Positions 21,776-31,528 of a stretch of DNA of 64,000 nucleotides are shown piece by piece. Positions within the stretch are counted from its first letter, which is position 1; every line of letters starts with the position of its first letter. Location: the NCBI RefSeq assembly GCF_001742745.1, contig NZ_MJAK01000001.1:620001-684000 (forward strand), given 5' to 3'. The position numbers and the translations under genes were made by a program. The notes under the pieces were generated by a model that was not told the origin of the DNA, did no database searches, and saw only the letters and a program-made list of their open reading frames with translations. This DNA is from Curtobacterium sp. ER1/6 (GTDB lineage: Bacteria > Actinomycetota > Actinomycetes > Actinomycetales > Microbacteriaceae).

Positions 21776-23049
21776 CCGCCCCGGTCACCACCGACGAGGC
21801 GGACGCCCGACCCCTCACCGAAGACGGAGCCGGACCCGCGACCGCACACGGACACGGACACGGACACGGCCCCGCCACGGTCGTCGACGACACCACGGCG
21901 GGCGCCGACCGCTTCGCCGCCCCCGCCGCCCTGGTCGCCGAGGTCGCCGCCCGGTTCGCCGAGGAGGTCGACCGCGACGCCCGTCCCCCGCGCGAGGCCA
22001 TCGCCGCGATGCGGGAGCACGGCCTCCTCGCCGCAGCGGTGCCGGTGGCCCTCGGCGGTGCCGGTGCCTCGCTCGCCGAGCTCTCCGCGATCGCCACCAC
22101 CCTCGGTCGCGCCTGCGCCGCCACCGGCATGGTGTTCGCGATGCACCACGGCCAGGCCATGGCGCTCTGGCGGCACGGCGGGGTCGGGCTCGGTGTCTCC
22201 GAGATGACCGAGGCCGTCCGCGGCGGTGCCCTCGTGGCGTCCTCCACCACGGAGAAGGGCATCGGCGGCGACGCCCGCCGCAGCACCTGCGCGGTCGAGG
22301 TGTCGTCCTCCGGTCGGATCCACCTGCGCAAGGACGCGCCGGTGATCTCGTACGCGACCGAGGCGGACGCCGTGTTCGTCACCGCGCGACGCGACCCCGA
22401 TGCGGCCCCCTCCGACCAGCGGCTCGTGATCTGCCTGCCCGCCGAGACCACGCTGACGCAGACGTCCACGTGGGACACGCTCGGGCTCCGCGGCACGTGC
22501 AGCAACGGCTGGGTGCTCGAGGCCGACACCCACGAGGACCGGGTGCTCCGCGACGACTACGCCACGATCTCGGCGCAGACCGTCCTGCCGGTCTCCCACG
22601 TGCTGTGGGCGTCGGTGTGGCTCGGCATCGCCGCCGACGCCGCCGACCGTGCGCGCCGGACGGTGCGCCGGCAGGCACGCGCCGCGGTGGGGACGACCCC
22701 GCCCGGCGCACTCCGGCTCGCCGAGCTCCTCGTCGAGCTGCAGACGTTCGGCGATGCCGTCCGGCACGCCGCCGAGCGGTTCGACGCGGTCGCGGACGAC
22801 CCGTCGGTGCTCGAGTCCACGTCGTACGCCCTGGCGGCGAACGCGCTGAAGATCAACGCGTCCGAGCAGGTCGTCGACATCGTGACCACGGCGATGCGGA
22901 TCATCGGGATCGCGGGCTTCGCGGCCAGCGGCCCGGCGAGCGTCGCCCGTCACCTCCGGGACGCCCACGGTGCCGCCGTCATGGTGAGCAACGACCGTCT
23001 CCTCCAGAACGATGCAGTACTGGCCCTCACGAGCGGAGCGATCCTGTGA
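21772..23049 (+). CDS. Acyl-CoA dehydrogenase-like flavoenzyme acting on a carrier-bound substrate
   Basis: 425 aa from GTG 21772, overlapping the carrier-protein stop. After a low-complexity N-terminus (about 1-45, with four His-Gly pairs from a 6-base repeat at 21844-21868), the three ACAD domains follow: helical N-domain (AIAAMREHGLLAAAVPVALGGAG), central beta domain (VASSTTEKGIGGD...RIHLRKDAPVISYATEADAV) and C-terminal four-helix bundle (ALAANALKINASEQVVDIVT). FAD-dependent alpha,beta-dehydrogenation of a thioester is the family reaction; in carrier-protein pathways relatives oxidise aminoacyl-carrier substrates, as in pyrrole formation. The adjacent amino acid ligase suggests an aminoacyl-thioester substrate here. 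The product is unknown. Confidence 0.82.
   Translation: MTAPVTTDEADARPLTEDGAGPATAHGHGHGHGPATVVDDTTAGADRFAAPAALVAEVAARFAEEVDRDARPPREAIAAMREHGLLAAAVPVALGGAGASLAELSAIATTLGRACAATGMVFAMHHGQAMALWRHGGVGLGVSEMTEAVRGGALVASSTTEKGIGGDARRSTCAVEVSSSGRIHLRKDAPVISYATEADAVFVTARRDPDAAPSDQRLVICLPAETTLTQTSTWDTLGLRGTCSNGWVLEADTHEDRVLRDDYATISAQTVLPVSHVLWASVWLGIAADAADRARRTVRRQARAAVGTTPPGALRLAELLVELQTFGDAVRHAAERFDAVADDPSVLESTSYALAANALKINASEQVVDIVTTAMRIIGIAGFAASGPASVARHLRDAHGAAVMVSNDRLLQNDAVLALTSGAIL
21844..21868 (+). repeat. Six-base tandem repeat encoding His-Gly pairs
   Basis: About four copies of CACGGA/GGACAC inside the 5' end of the dehydrogenase gene. Copy-number change keeps the frame and would lengthen or shorten a His-Gly tail near residues 26-33. 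Confidence 0.6.
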
Positions 23050-24008
23050 CCATCACCGACCCCACCACCACGACCACCGAGGGCGACACCGCCGCCGCCC
23101 TCGCCGCCGCGCGCGCCGACCTCCGCGGTCGCCTGCTCGCCGACGGGGTGCTCATCGACCTCGGGTCCCCCGGCCTCTACGGCCGCACCGGCGTGTTCGA
23201 GCGCGTGTACGCGGCCGTCGACGCCGCGGCCGTCCGGAGCCAGGCCGACCTCGACGCCGAGGTCCTGCGCTTCCCGCCCGTCGAGCCCCTGGCCGCGTTC
23301 GAGCGGACCGACTACATCGCGTCCTTCCCGGACCTCGCCGCGTCGATCTCCGGGTTCACCGGTGACGACCGCACCCACCGCGCCCTGCTCGCGGCCCGGG
23401 AGCGCGGCGAGCGCTGGGAGACCTTCCTGCAGCCCGCCGACCTCATGCTCACGCCGGCTGTCTGCCACCCGGTGTACGGCCTGGTCGGCGACACCGTCCC
23501 CGAGGGGGGTCGCACCTTCGACATCGTCGGCGACTCCTTCCGCCGCGAGCCCTCGCTCGACCCGATGCGGCTGCAGGCGTTCCACATGCACGAGTTCGTG
23601 CACATCGGCACGCCGGCGTCGGCGAAGACGCACCGCGACGGCCGGATCCCGGGCATGCGCGCCCTGCTCGAGTCGTTCGGGCTCGCGATCGAGGTCGTGC
23701 CCGCGAACGACCCCTTCTTCGGTCGCGTCGGCCAGATGCTCGCGCGCAACCAGGTCGAGCAGGCGCTCAAGTTCGAGTTCGTCACCACCGTGTACGGCCC
23801 GGACCACGACGCGACGGCGATCTCGTCGGCGAACCTGCACGAGGACCACTTCGGCACCTCCTTCGGCCTGCGCACCGCGGACGGCGCGGTCGCCCACAGC
23901 GCCTGCATCGCCTTCGGCCTCGAACGGATCACCATCGCGCTCTTCGCCGCCCACGGCACCGACCCCGACCGCTGGACGTCCGACGTCCGTGCGGCGCTGG
24001 CGCTGTGA
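23046..24008 (+). CDS. Amino acid:[carrier-protein] ligase (class II aaRS-like)
   Basis: 320 aa from GTG 23046, overlapping both neighbours by GTGA. The protein is a stand-alone class II aminoacyl-tRNA-synthetase-type catalytic core without an anticodon or tRNA-binding domain. Expected zinc-site residues are at Cys140 (TPAVCHPVYG), Glu183 (FHMHEFVHIG) and Cys287 (HSACIAFGLERI), the Cys-Glu-Cys set of atypical methanogen SerRS and of the amino acid:carrier-protein ligases described from Bradyrhizobium. GLERI at the end is the class II motif 3 with its ATP-binding Arg. It activates an amino acid with ATP and loads it on the carrier protein; relatives prefer Gly or Ala. Confidence 0.85.
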   Translation: MTITDPTTTTTEGDTAAALAAARADLRGRLLADGVLIDLGSPGLYGRTGVFERVYAAVDAAAVRSQADLDAEVLRFPPVEPLAAFERTDYIASFPDLAASISGFTGDDRTHRALLAARERGERWETFLQPADLMLTPAVCHPVYGLVGDTVPEGGRTFDIVGDSFRREPSLDPMRLQAFHMHEFVHIGTPASAKTHRDGRIPGMRALLESFGLAIEVVPANDPFFGRVGQMLARNQVEQALKFEFVTTVYGPDHDATAISSANLHEDHFGTSFGLRTADGAVAHSACIAFGLERITIALFAAHGTDPDRWTSDVRAALAL

Positions 24009-25585
24009 GCACCCACCACGGCTGGTCCGGCGCACCGGCGCTGCGCGTCGCCGTCCAGCTCCCGCGGTCGGCGCGCGCCGGCGTCGTGCTCTGCCCGCCG
24101 CTCGGGCAGGAGGGCGTGATCGCCTACCGCACGCTGCGCCTGCTGGCGGACCGCCTGGAGGCCCGTGGCGTGGCCTCGGTGCGCTACGACCCGTCCGGAC
24201 GTGGGGACGCCGCCGACGACGACGCGCCCGACGCGCAGGTCCGGTCGGCACGGCACGCCGCGGCGCTCCTGCGTCGCTCCGGCGTCGACCGCGTGGCGTT
24301 CGTCGGGCTCGCGTCGGCCGCGCTCGTCGCCGCGGCGGCGGCCGACGACGAGGACGCCCTCGTCGTCTGGGACGCCCCGGCGTCCGGCCGCGCGTGGCTG
24401 CGGGGCCAGCGGGCGCTCGCCGCGATCACCATCGGCGCGGACCGCGTGGTCGACGGCGTCGAGTCCCTGGTCGGCATCGACCTCCCGCCGGCCGAGCTCG
24501 CCGTCCTCGGCGCGCTCGGCTTCGCACCGCGGACGGGTCCCACGGTCGCCGTCGTCCGACCCGGTGCCGCGGCCCCGCGGGCGCTCGGCGCCGTCGAGGT
24601 GCTCGAGGTGCCGGGGACCGCCGAGCTCCTCGACGGCACGAGCATCGACGCCCGGATCCCGGAGGCCGCGGTCGACCGGATCGCCGCCCGCCTGGACGAG
24701 TGGGCACCCGTGTCCGCCTCCCCGACGGTGCCGCCGGCGCTCGTCGAGGTCCTCGACGTCGACGAGCGCGTCTCCGAGCGGATGGTCCGCATCGGCCCGA
24801 ACGGGCTCTTCGCCATCGAGACCGTCTCGTCGGCGCAGGACGAGGACGCCCCGGTGGTGCTGCTGCACAACGGCGCCGCCGAGCACCGCACCGGCGCCGT
24901 GGACTACCAGGTCGCCCTCGCGCGCACCCTGGCCCGCGACGGCGCCCGCGTGGTGCGCGTCGACCGTCGGGGCACCGGCGAGAGCTCGGCGGTCCGGGCG
25001 GACGAGGACACCTTCCTGTTCGCGCAGGAGTGGGTCGACGACCAGCACACGGTCGTCGCCGAGCTGCGGATCCCGTCCGAGCGGCTCGCGATCGTCGGCA
25101 TGTGCGCCGGGGCGTGGATCGCCGGACGTGCGGTCGACGACAACCCGCGGCTCGTCGTCGAGATCAGCCCGAACGACTACCGCCGCACGCCCGCTGCGCC
25201 CGGCTCGTACGCGGAGTCCGCGCAGGCGGTGGCGGACGCCTCCCCGCTGCGCCGGGCGCTCCGCGGGCCGTACAACCGTCTCGTCCCCGCCCGGGTCCGG
25301 GACGCGATCGCCCGTCGGGGCTCGCTCGGCGGTGTCGTCGGGCACCTGGACCCGATCGTCGAGCACGGCACCGACGTGGTCGTCGTCGCCGCTCCCGAGG
25401 ACATCGAGCGGTTCGAGCGCTACGGCGGCCGCCGCGCCGTCCGACGCTGGGGCGTGCGGGTCTCCGTCGTCGAGGTGCCGGACGGTGACCACGCGCTGTT
25501 CTCCCCCGCCATGCGCCGTGCGGTCGTGGCCGAGGTCCGCTCGCGGGTGGCCGCGACCTTCCCCACGCGGGTGCCGGTGGGCTGA
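24005..25585 (+). CDS. Tandem alpha/beta hydrolase with one degenerate domain
   Basis: 526 aa from GTG 24005, last gene of the operon. Two alpha/beta-hydrolase halves are fused. The first (about 15-230) keeps the fold pattern (PPLGQEGVIAYRTLRLLADR, DPSGRGD) but its nucleophile elbow reads GLASA (101-105), with Ala at the nucleophile position. The second (about 255-526) has LLHNGAAEHR, DRRGTGES and the elbow GMCAG (365-369) with Cys367 as nucleophile, plus GDHALF with His497. Cys-elbow hydrolases include thioesterases and acyltransferases, so release or transfer of the carrier-bound product is the likely job. The first domain may be structural or substrate-presenting. Such a fusion is unusual. 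Confidence 0.8.
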   Translation: MSTHHGWSGAPALRVAVQLPRSARAGVVLCPPLGQEGVIAYRTLRLLADRLEARGVASVRYDPSGRGDAADDDAPDAQVRSARHAAALLRRSGVDRVAFVGLASAALVAAAAADDEDALVVWDAPASGRAWLRGQRALAAITIGADRVVDGVESLVGIDLPPAELAVLGALGFAPRTGPTVAVVRPGAAAPRALGAVEVLEVPGTAELLDGTSIDARIPEAAVDRIAARLDEWAPVSASPTVPPALVEVLDVDERVSERMVRIGPNGLFAIETVSSAQDEDAPVVLLHNGAAEHRTGAVDYQVALARTLARDGARVVRVDRRGTGESSAVRADEDTFLFAQEWVDDQHTVVAELRIPSERLAIVGMCAGAWIAGRAVDDNPRLVVEISPNDYRRTPAAPGSYAESAQAVADASPLRRALRGPYNRLVPARVRDAIARRGSLGGVVGHLDPIVEHGTDVVVVAAPEDIERFERYGGRRAVRRWGVRVSVVEVPDGDHALFSPAMRRAVVAEVRSRVAATFPTRVPVG

Positions 25586-25616
25586 GCGTCGCCGACGGGA
25601 GCAGCGTCGCCGGCGC

Positions 25617-26549
25617 TCAGTCGGCCGTCGCCGTGAGGAACGCGGCGACGGCGACGGGTCGCTCGACGTGGGCGAAGTGCCCGCAGTCGTCGAGCACCGC
25701 GGTCCGCACGCCGGGCAGCAGCCGTCGCAGGTCGTCGAGGTCGGACGTCCGGGCGAACACGTCGTCGCGCCCCAGGACGGCCGCGACGGGACACCGGACG
25801 CCCCGCCAGCGGTCGACGTCGTAGTCGGCGGCGGCCCGGGCGGCGGCGGTGAACAGCGCGGGGCGGAACTCGTCGACGAAGGCGGCGAGCACGCTCCGGT
25901 CGAGTCGCCGCACGTGCGCGAACACCGGCGCCGCCACGAGCGGCAGCAGGCCGGTGCGTGCGATGCCCCGGAGCAGGCCGTGTGCCGCGCTGCCGGTCAC
26001 GAGCAGCCCGGCGCGCAGCAGCGTGAACGCCGGGAGCGTCCCGATCGCGCGCCACGGGTGCCGCGCCGCACGGGCGGTCGCGGTGGTGGTGCCCGAGACG
26101 AGCCCCAGGGACCGGACGCGCCGCGGGGCGACGAGGGCCAGGTGCAGGCCGACGAAGGCACCCATCGAGTGGCCGACGACGTCGACGCTCGGGAGCCCGA
26201 GCGCGTCCAACACCTCGACGAGCACGCGGGCGCCGTCGTCGACGGTGAACGGCGTGCCGGGCGCCGGGGACGACCCCCAGCCCGGCAGGTCGACGAGCAC
26301 GAGCCCGCGGGCGCCGAGGCCGTCGGTCGCGGCGAGGAACGGCGTCCACGTGGTCCACGAGCCGGCGACACCGTGCAGCAGGAGGACGGGGTCGGGTCCG
26401 GCGCGGTGGTGCACGACGACCGGGCCGACGGCCGTCGCGACGGTGGTCCCGGTCAGCGACCACCTGCCGGCGTCCTCCGTCACCGGCCAGGGTGCGTACG
26501 CACGGGTGGCGACCGTCTGCCGGACCGGTGCGGTGTCGGTGCCGTCCAC
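25617..26549 (-). CDS. Alpha/beta hydrolase
   Basis: 310 aa from GTG 26549; GGGAGG stands four bases before it on its own strand, and this ribosome-binding site is a half-copy of the dispersed GACGGGAGG repeat. The fold is complete: oxyanion segment LLLHGVAGSW, nucleophile elbow GHSMG (Ser), acid LGRDDVF and base CGHFAH. The size and DLPGWGSS turn match general serine hydrolases such as esterases, epoxide- or haloperoxidase-like enzymes. It is convergent with the carrier-protein operon (31 bases between stops) and 77 bases downstream of the peroxiredoxin gene on the same strand, so it may be cotranscribed with the latter. Confidence 0.85.
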   Translation of the reverse strand: MDGTDTAPVRQTVATRAYAPWPVTEDAGRWSLTGTTVATAVGPVVVHHRAGPDPVLLLHGVAGSWTTWTPFLAATDGLGARGLVLVDLPGWGSSPAPGTPFTVDDGARVLVEVLDALGLPSVDVVGHSMGAFVGLHLALVAPRRVRSLGLVSGTTTATARAARHPWRAIGTLPAFTLLRAGLLVTGSAAHGLLRGIARTGLLPLVAAPVFAHVRRLDRSVLAAFVDEFRPALFTAAARAAADYDVDRWRGVRCPVAAVLGRDDVFARTSDLDDLRRLLPGVRTAVLDDCGHFAHVERPVAVAAFLTATAD

Positions 26550-26626
26550 CGGGCCTCCCGTCCGTGCTCGCGGGCGCGGCTGCGCCCACCGCTCCTTCGG
26601 AGCCGGCGGCGGTGTGGAGGGCCCGG

Positions 26627-27115
26627 TCAGCCGACCGGGACGGGCGCGGTGCACGCCGCGAGGCGGTCGAGCGCCTCGCGGTACTCGGCCACGTCGCGCT
26701 GCAGGCCGGGCTCGGTGATGATCGAGGCCTTGATGCGGCCCTGCACGTCGATCACGAAGGTCGCGCGGGTGGCGAAGCCCTTCTTGTCGAGGAAGACGCC
26801 GTACTCCTTCGACACCGCGCCGTGCGGCCAGAAGTCGGCGAGCAGCTCGAAGTCGTACCCGTGGGTGTCGGCGAAGGACCGCAGCGTCGCCTTGGAGTCG
26901 ACCGAGATGCCGATGAGCTCCACGCGCTGGTCCTGGAACATCGCGATGTTGTCCTGCAGGGTGCAGAGCTCGTTCGTGCACCCCGACGAGAACGCGAGCG
27001 GGAAGAAGACGAGGGCGACCGGGCGGACGCCCCGGAAGTCGCTGAGGCGGACGTGCTCACCGAACTGGTTCGGGAGTTCGAAGTCCGGCGCGAGGGAGCC
27101 GATCTCCAGGGCCAT
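26627..27115 (-). CDS. Thiol peroxidase, AhpE/BCP-like peroxiredoxin
   Basis: 162 aa from ATG 27115; the upstream extension is not supported. Thioredoxin-fold peroxiredoxin: ALVFFPLAFSSGCTNELCTL contains the P-x-x-x-S-x-x-C active-site loop with peroxidatic Cys46, and Cys51 five residues on gives the C-x4-C arrangement of atypical 2-Cys BCP/PrxQ enzymes, although the rest (RLSDFRGVRPVAL, LLADFWPHGAVSKEYGVF) resembles actinobacterial AhpE. It reduces peroxides in the cytoplasm using thioredoxin- or mycoredoxin-type partners. It is divergent from aceE, the usual gene order in Actinobacteria. Confidence 0.9.
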   Translation of the reverse strand: MALEIGSLAPDFELPNQFGEHVRLSDFRGVRPVALVFFPLAFSSGCTNELCTLQDNIAMFQDQRVELIGISVDSKATLRSFADTHGYDFELLADFWPHGAVSKEYGVFLDKKGFATRATFVIDVQGRIKASIITEPGLQRDVAEYREALDRLAACTAPVPVG

Positions 27116-27354
27116 CGGTGCGTTGCTTCTTCCTCGGGCGTGGGAGGTGCCCGTGTCACGTGCACACCCGCGGGTCACGCGTGCACGATCGGCCATCGTA
27201 CGCCGCTGTCACCCGAACGCAAGTACCACCGGCGCACGGCACCATCAGCCAGCGGGTCGGTCGTGGGGCCTAAGGTGGTGTGGGCCCCAACCGGTCGTGA
27301 CCCGACCACCGGTGGCCCCCATGTCCACCACCACGAGAACGAACGAGGTCAAGG

Positions 27355-30099
27355 GTGACGGTGAACGACCAAGACCCGCGCAGCACCGCAGGGACCGACC
27401 AGGACCCGGAGGAGACCGCAGAGTGGCGTGAGTCGCTCGACGGACTCGTCGCGACGCACGGCCACCAGCGGGCGCGCGAGATCATGCAGAGCCTGCTGAA
27501 GCGCTCGAACGAGCTGCACCTCGGCGTGCCGATGGTCCCGACGACCGACTACGTCAACACGATCGCGCCCGAGGACGAGCCGGAGTTCCCCGGTGACGAG
27601 GAACTCGAGCGCCGCTACCGCCGGTGGATCCGGTGGAACGCCGCGATCACGGTGCACCGCGCCCAGCGCCCCGGTGTCTCGGTCGGCGGCCACATCTCGA
27701 CCTACGCGTCGAGCGCCGCGATGTACGAGGTCGGCTACAACCACTTCTTCCGGGCGCAGGACCACCCGTCCGGTGGCGACCAGGTGTTCTTCCAGGGCCA
27801 CGCCTCCCCCGGCATGTACGCCCGCGCCTACATGGAGGGACGCCTCAGCGAGGACCAGCTCGACGGCTTCCGCCAGGAGCAGTCGCACGCCGGCGGCGGC
27901 CTGTCGTCGTACCCGCACCCGCGCCTGATGCCGCACTTCTGGCAGTTCCCGACCGTGTCGATGGGCATCGGCCCGATCAACGCGATCTACCAGGCGCAGC
28001 AGGCCAAGTACCTGACGAACCGCGGGATCAAGGACGCCGGCGACCAGCAGGTCTGGGCGTTCCTCGGCGACGGCGAGATGGACGAGGTCGAGTCGCGCGG
28101 GCAGCTGCAGGTCGCGGCGAACGACGGGCTCGACAACCTGAACTTCGTCATCAACTGCAACCTCCAGCGCCTCGACGGCCCGGTCCGCGGCAACGGCAAG
28201 ATCATCCAGGAGCTCGAGGCGTTCTTCCGCGGTGCGGGCTGGAACGTCATCAAGGTCGTCTGGGGCCGCGAGTGGGACGACCTGCTCGCCCGTGACACCG
28301 ACGGCGCGCTCCTCAACCTGATGAACGCCACGCCGGACGGTGACTACCAGACGTACAAGGCCGAGAACGGCGCCTACGTCCGCGAGAACTTCTTCGGGCG
28401 CGACCCGAAGGCGCTCAAGCTCGTCGAGGGCTACTCGGACGACCAGATCTGGAACCTCAAGCGCGGTGGCCACGACTACCGCAAGGTCTACGCCGCGTTC
28501 AAGGCCGCGACCGAGCACAAGGGCCAGCCGACCGTCATCCTCGCGAAGACGGTCAAGGGCTACGGCCTCGGCCCGAGCTTCGAGGGCCGCAACGCGACCC
28601 ACCAGATGAAGAAGCTCACGCTCGACAACCTCAAGCAGTTCCGCGACGAGATGCGCATCCCGGTCTCCGACGCGCAGCTCGACGAGAACCCCTACACGCC
28701 GCCGTACTACCACCCGGGCAACGACGACGAGGCGATCCAGTACATGCACGAGCGCCGCCGCGCGCTCGGCGGGTACGTGCCGGAACGCCGGACGAAGTAC
28801 ACGCAGTTCACGCTGCCGGACGAGTCCAAGTACCAGGTCGTCAAGAAGGGCTCCGGCAAGCAGGAGGTCGCCACGACGATGGCGTTCGCCCGCCTGCTGA
28901 AGGACCTGCTTCGCTCGCCGGACTTCGGCGACCGCGTGGTGCCGATCATCCCGGACGAGGCGCGCACGTTCGGCATGGACGCGTACTTCCCGACCGCGAA
29001 GATCTACAACCCGAACGGCCAGCACTACACGTCGGTCGACCGCGAGCTCCTCCTGGCGTACAAGGAGAGCCCGCAGGGCCAGATCGTCCACGTCGGCATC
29101 AACGAGGCGGGCGCCCTCGCGGCGTTCACCGCCGTCGGCACCTCGTACTCGACGCAGGGCGAGCCGCTCATCCCGGTCTACGTCTTCTACTCGATGTTCG
29201 GGTTCCAGCGCACCGGCGACGCCATCTGGGCGGCGGGCGACCAGATGGCCCGTGGCTTCATGATCGGTGCCACGGCCGGCCGCACCACCCTGACCGGCGA
29301 GGGCCTGCAGCACGCCGACGGCCACTCGCCGCTCCTCGCGGCGACGAACCCGGCGGTCGTGGCGTACGACCCGGCCTACGGCTACGAGATCGGGCACATC
29401 GTCAAGTCCGGCCTCGACCGCATGTACGGCACGAACGAGGACGGCTCGCCGGCGCACAGCGACCCGAACGTCATGTACTACCTCACGGTCTACAACGAGC
29501 CGCTCGTGCAGCCGGCCGAGCCCGAGGGCGTCGACGTCGAGGGCATCGTCAAGGGCATGTACCTGCTCCAGCCGAGCGAGCACGACGGCCCGAAGGCCCA
29601 GCTGCTCGCGTCCGGTGTCGCGGTGCCGTGGATCCTCGAGGCGCAGCAGCTCCTCGCCGAGGACTGGGGCGTGTCCGCCGACGTCTGGAGCGTCACGAGC
29701 TGGGGCGAGCTGTACCGCGACGGTCTCGACGCGGAGCAGCAGGCGTTCCTCAACCCGAACGAGCAGCCGCGCACCCCGTACGTCACCGAGCGCCTGCTCG
29801 GGACCGAGGGCCCGGTCGTGGCGGTGAGCGACTTCATGCACGCCGTGCAGGAGCAGATCCGCCCGTTCGTGCCGACCGACTACGCCACGCTCGGGGCCGA
29901 CGGCTTCGGCTTCTCGGACACCCGCCCGGCGGCCCGCCGCTTCTTCCACATCGACGGCCCCTCGGTCGTCGTGCGGACGCTGCAGCAGCTCGCGAAGCAG
30001 GGCAAGGTCGACCACGCCGTCGTCCAGCAGGCGATCGACAAGTACCGCCTGCACGACGTCAACGCCGGCACCACCGGCAGCGCGGGCGGCGAGAGCTGA
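27355..30099 (+). CDS. aceE: Pyruvate dehydrogenase E1 component, homodimeric
   Basis: 914 aa from GTG 27355 (a second GTG lies two codons on). The length and sequence are those of the single-chain AceE E1: the thiamine-diphosphate motif [15 protein letters not shown] begins near residue 237 and continues to the N-N metal ligands, and [18 protein letters not shown] is characteristic of the C-terminal half. It decarboxylates pyruvate and acetylates the lipoyl domain of E2, feeding acetyl-CoA formation. The following fasR and fab genes on the same strand link acetyl-CoA supply with fatty-acid synthesis; fasR starts eight bases after its stop. CCTAAGGT upstream is a plausible -10 region (about 27270). 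Confidence 0.95.
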   Translation: MTVNDQDPRSTAGTDQDPEETAEWRESLDGLVATHGHQRAREIMQSLLKRSNELHLGVPMVPTTDYVNTIAPEDEPEFPGDEELERRYRRWIRWNAAITVHRAQRPGVSVGGHISTYASSAAMYEVGYNHFFRAQDHPSGGDQVFFQGHASPGMYARAYMEGRLSEDQLDGFRQEQSHAGGGLSSYPHPRLMPHFWQFPTVSMGIGPINAIYQAQQAKYLTNRGIKDAGDQQVWAFLGDGEMDEVESRGQLQVAANDGLDNLNFVINCNLQRLDGPVRGNGKIIQELEAFFRGAGWNVIKVVWGREWDDLLARDTDGALLNLMNATPDGDYQTYKAENGAYVRENFFGRDPKALKLVEGYSDDQIWNLKRGGHDYRKVYAAFKAATEHKGQPTVILAKTVKGYGLGPSFEGRNATHQMKKLTLDNLKQFRDEMRIPVSDAQLDENPYTPPYYHPGNDDEAIQYMHERRRALGGYVPERRTKYTQFTLPDESKYQVVKKGSGKQEVATTMAFARLLKDLLRSPDFGDRVVPIIPDEARTFGMDAYFPTAKIYNPNGQHYTSVDRELLLAYKESPQGQIVHVGINEAGALAAFTAVGTSYSTQGEPLIPVYVFYSMFGFQRTGDAIWAAGDQMARGFMIGATAGRTTLTGEGLQHADGHSPLLAATNPAVVAYDPAYGYEIGHIVKSGLDRMYGTNEDGSPAHSDPNVMYYLTVYNEPLVQPAEPEGVDVEGIVKGMYLLQPSEHDGPKAQLLASGVAVPWILEAQQLLAEDWGVSADVWSVTSWGELYRDGLDAEQQAFLNPNEQPRTPYVTERLLGTEGPVVAVSDFMHAVQEQIRPFVPTDYATLGADGFGFSDTRPAARRFFHIDGPSVVVRTLQQLAKQGKVDHAVVQQAIDKYRLHDVNAGTTGSAGGES

Positions 30100-30106
30100 T
30101 CTGCGC

Positions 30107-31336
30107 GTGAGCACACCCCGCACCGACCCTGCCGTGGGCCGGGAGAACGACCGCGAACGCGCGCTCTCCTGGCTCCGGCAGGTGTCGGGCGAACTCTCGA
30201 CCGCCACGATCAAGCGGCTCGAGGACACCCTGCCCTGGTACAGCGAGATGCCGCCGGGGCGCCGCTCCGCCGTCGGGCTCGTCGCCCAGGCGGGCATCAC
30301 CTCGTTCATCTCGTGGCTCGAGGGCAGCGCCTCCACCCCGTGGATCGCAGCCGCCGACGTCTTCGGCTCGGCACCCCGCGAGCTCCTGCGCTCGGTGAGC
30401 CTGCAGCAGACGCTGCAGCTCATCCGGGTCGTCGTGACCGTGGTGGAGGAACGCGCCAAGGACGACGAGATGCTGCAGGAGGCGATCCTCAAGTACTCGC
30501 GGGACATCGCCTTCGCCGCGGCCGACGTCTACGCCCGCGCCGCCGAGGCACGCGGGCTGTGGGACGCGCGGCTCGAGGCACTCGTGGTCGACTCGATCCT
30601 GTCGGGCGAGTACGACGACGAGCTGCCCTCCCGCATCGCCGCGCTCGGCTGGCACGGCCACGGCGAGGTCGCGGTGATCGTGGGGAACGCCCCGCGGCAG
30701 CTCGAGGTCGACCAGATCCGCCGGACCGCACGGCACATGGACGCCGACGTGCTCGTCGGCGTGCAGGGCTCCCGCCTCGTGGTCGTCATCGGGCGCGCGA
30801 CGCCGCGCGACGACGTGCCCGAGGGCGAGGAACCCGTCTCGTTCACCGCGATCGCGCAGGCCCTCGAACCGTCCTTCGGCGAGGGCCACCTGGTGCTCGG
30901 CAACGAGGTCCCCGGGGTCGTCGACGCCTCCACCAGCGCGAAGGGCGCCCTCGCCGGGTTCGCCGTGGCGCGGGCCTGGCGCGGTGCCCCCCGTCCGGCC
31001 CTGGCCGACGACCTGCTGCCGGAACGCGCACTGGCCGGCGACCCGCTCGCCCGGTCGGCCCTCGTGCAGCGGATCTACGTGCCGCTCAAGGACCAGTCGA
31101 CGGAGCTCCTCCAGACGCTCTGGTGCTACCTCGACACCGGGCGGTCCCTCGAGGCGACGGCACGGGAGCTCTTCGTGCACCCGAACACGGTCCGCTACCG
31201 CCTGCGCCGCGTCGCCGACGTCATCGGGTGGGACGCCACGCACGCGCGGGACGCCCTCATCGTGCAGTCGGCGCTCATCCTCGGCGCGATGTCGGAGTCG
31301 AGCGCCGGACGTCGGCGCATGCCGAACCGCCGCTGA
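30107..31336 (+). CDS. fasR: Fatty acid synthesis regulator FasR (PucR/CdaR type)
   Basis: 409 aa, starting eight bases after aceE. The C-terminus has the PucR-type helix-turn-helix TGRSLEATARELFVHPNTVRYRLRRV (348-373), preceded by a GGDEF-like degenerate domain; the N-terminal half is helical. Position immediately upstream of fabD-fabH-acpP-fabF is the hallmark of FasR, shown in Streptomyces to activate this cluster; the call rests on that context plus the domain. The 243-base gap to fabD contains two perfect or near-perfect inverted repeats that are candidate binding sites. Confidence 0.85.
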   Translation: MSTPRTDPAVGRENDRERALSWLRQVSGELSTATIKRLEDTLPWYSEMPPGRRSAVGLVAQAGITSFISWLEGSASTPWIAAADVFGSAPRELLRSVSLQQTLQLIRVVVTVVEERAKDDEMLQEAILKYSRDIAFAAADVYARAAEARGLWDARLEALVVDSILSGEYDDELPSRIAALGWHGHGEVAVIVGNAPRQLEVDQIRRTARHMDADVLVGVQGSRLVVVIGRATPRDDVPEGEEPVSFTAIAQALEPSFGEGHLVLGNEVPGVVDASTSAKGALAGFAVARAWRGAPRPALADDLLPERALAGDPLARSALVQRIYVPLKDQSTELLQTLWCYLDTGRSLEATARELFVHPNTVRYRLRRVADVIGWDATHARDALIVQSALILGAMSESSAGRRRMPNRR

Positions 31337-31395
31337 CCGCGCTCGACCGCGCTCGTCCGCGGTCGCCCACGCCGCTCACGCCGCTCCGCGGTGTG

Positions 31396-31456
31396 GAACC
31401 ACGGTTGCGACGTCGAACCGACCACACGCGCTGGTTCGACGTCGCTTCCGTGGTTC
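31396..31456 (+). promoter_or_regulatory. 24-bp-arm inverted repeat upstream of fabD
   Basis: Arms 31396-31419 and 31433-31456 match at 22 of 24 positions (GAACCACGG...GTCGAACC), with a 13-base loop. It lies between fasR and fabD and may act as a fasR terminator, an operator or both. Confidence 0.7.
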
Positions 31457-31528
31457 GAAGCGCGTCCGACCCGCGCCGCCCCCGCCGATCCGCGCCGGTG
31501 GGGATCGCACAACGACTCCGCCGCATCT

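Noticed and set aside
31396..31456. Insertion-sequence end upstream of fabD
   Set aside because: Long inverted repeat but no transposase fragment or target duplication, and it sits in the usual regulatory gap of the fab cluster.
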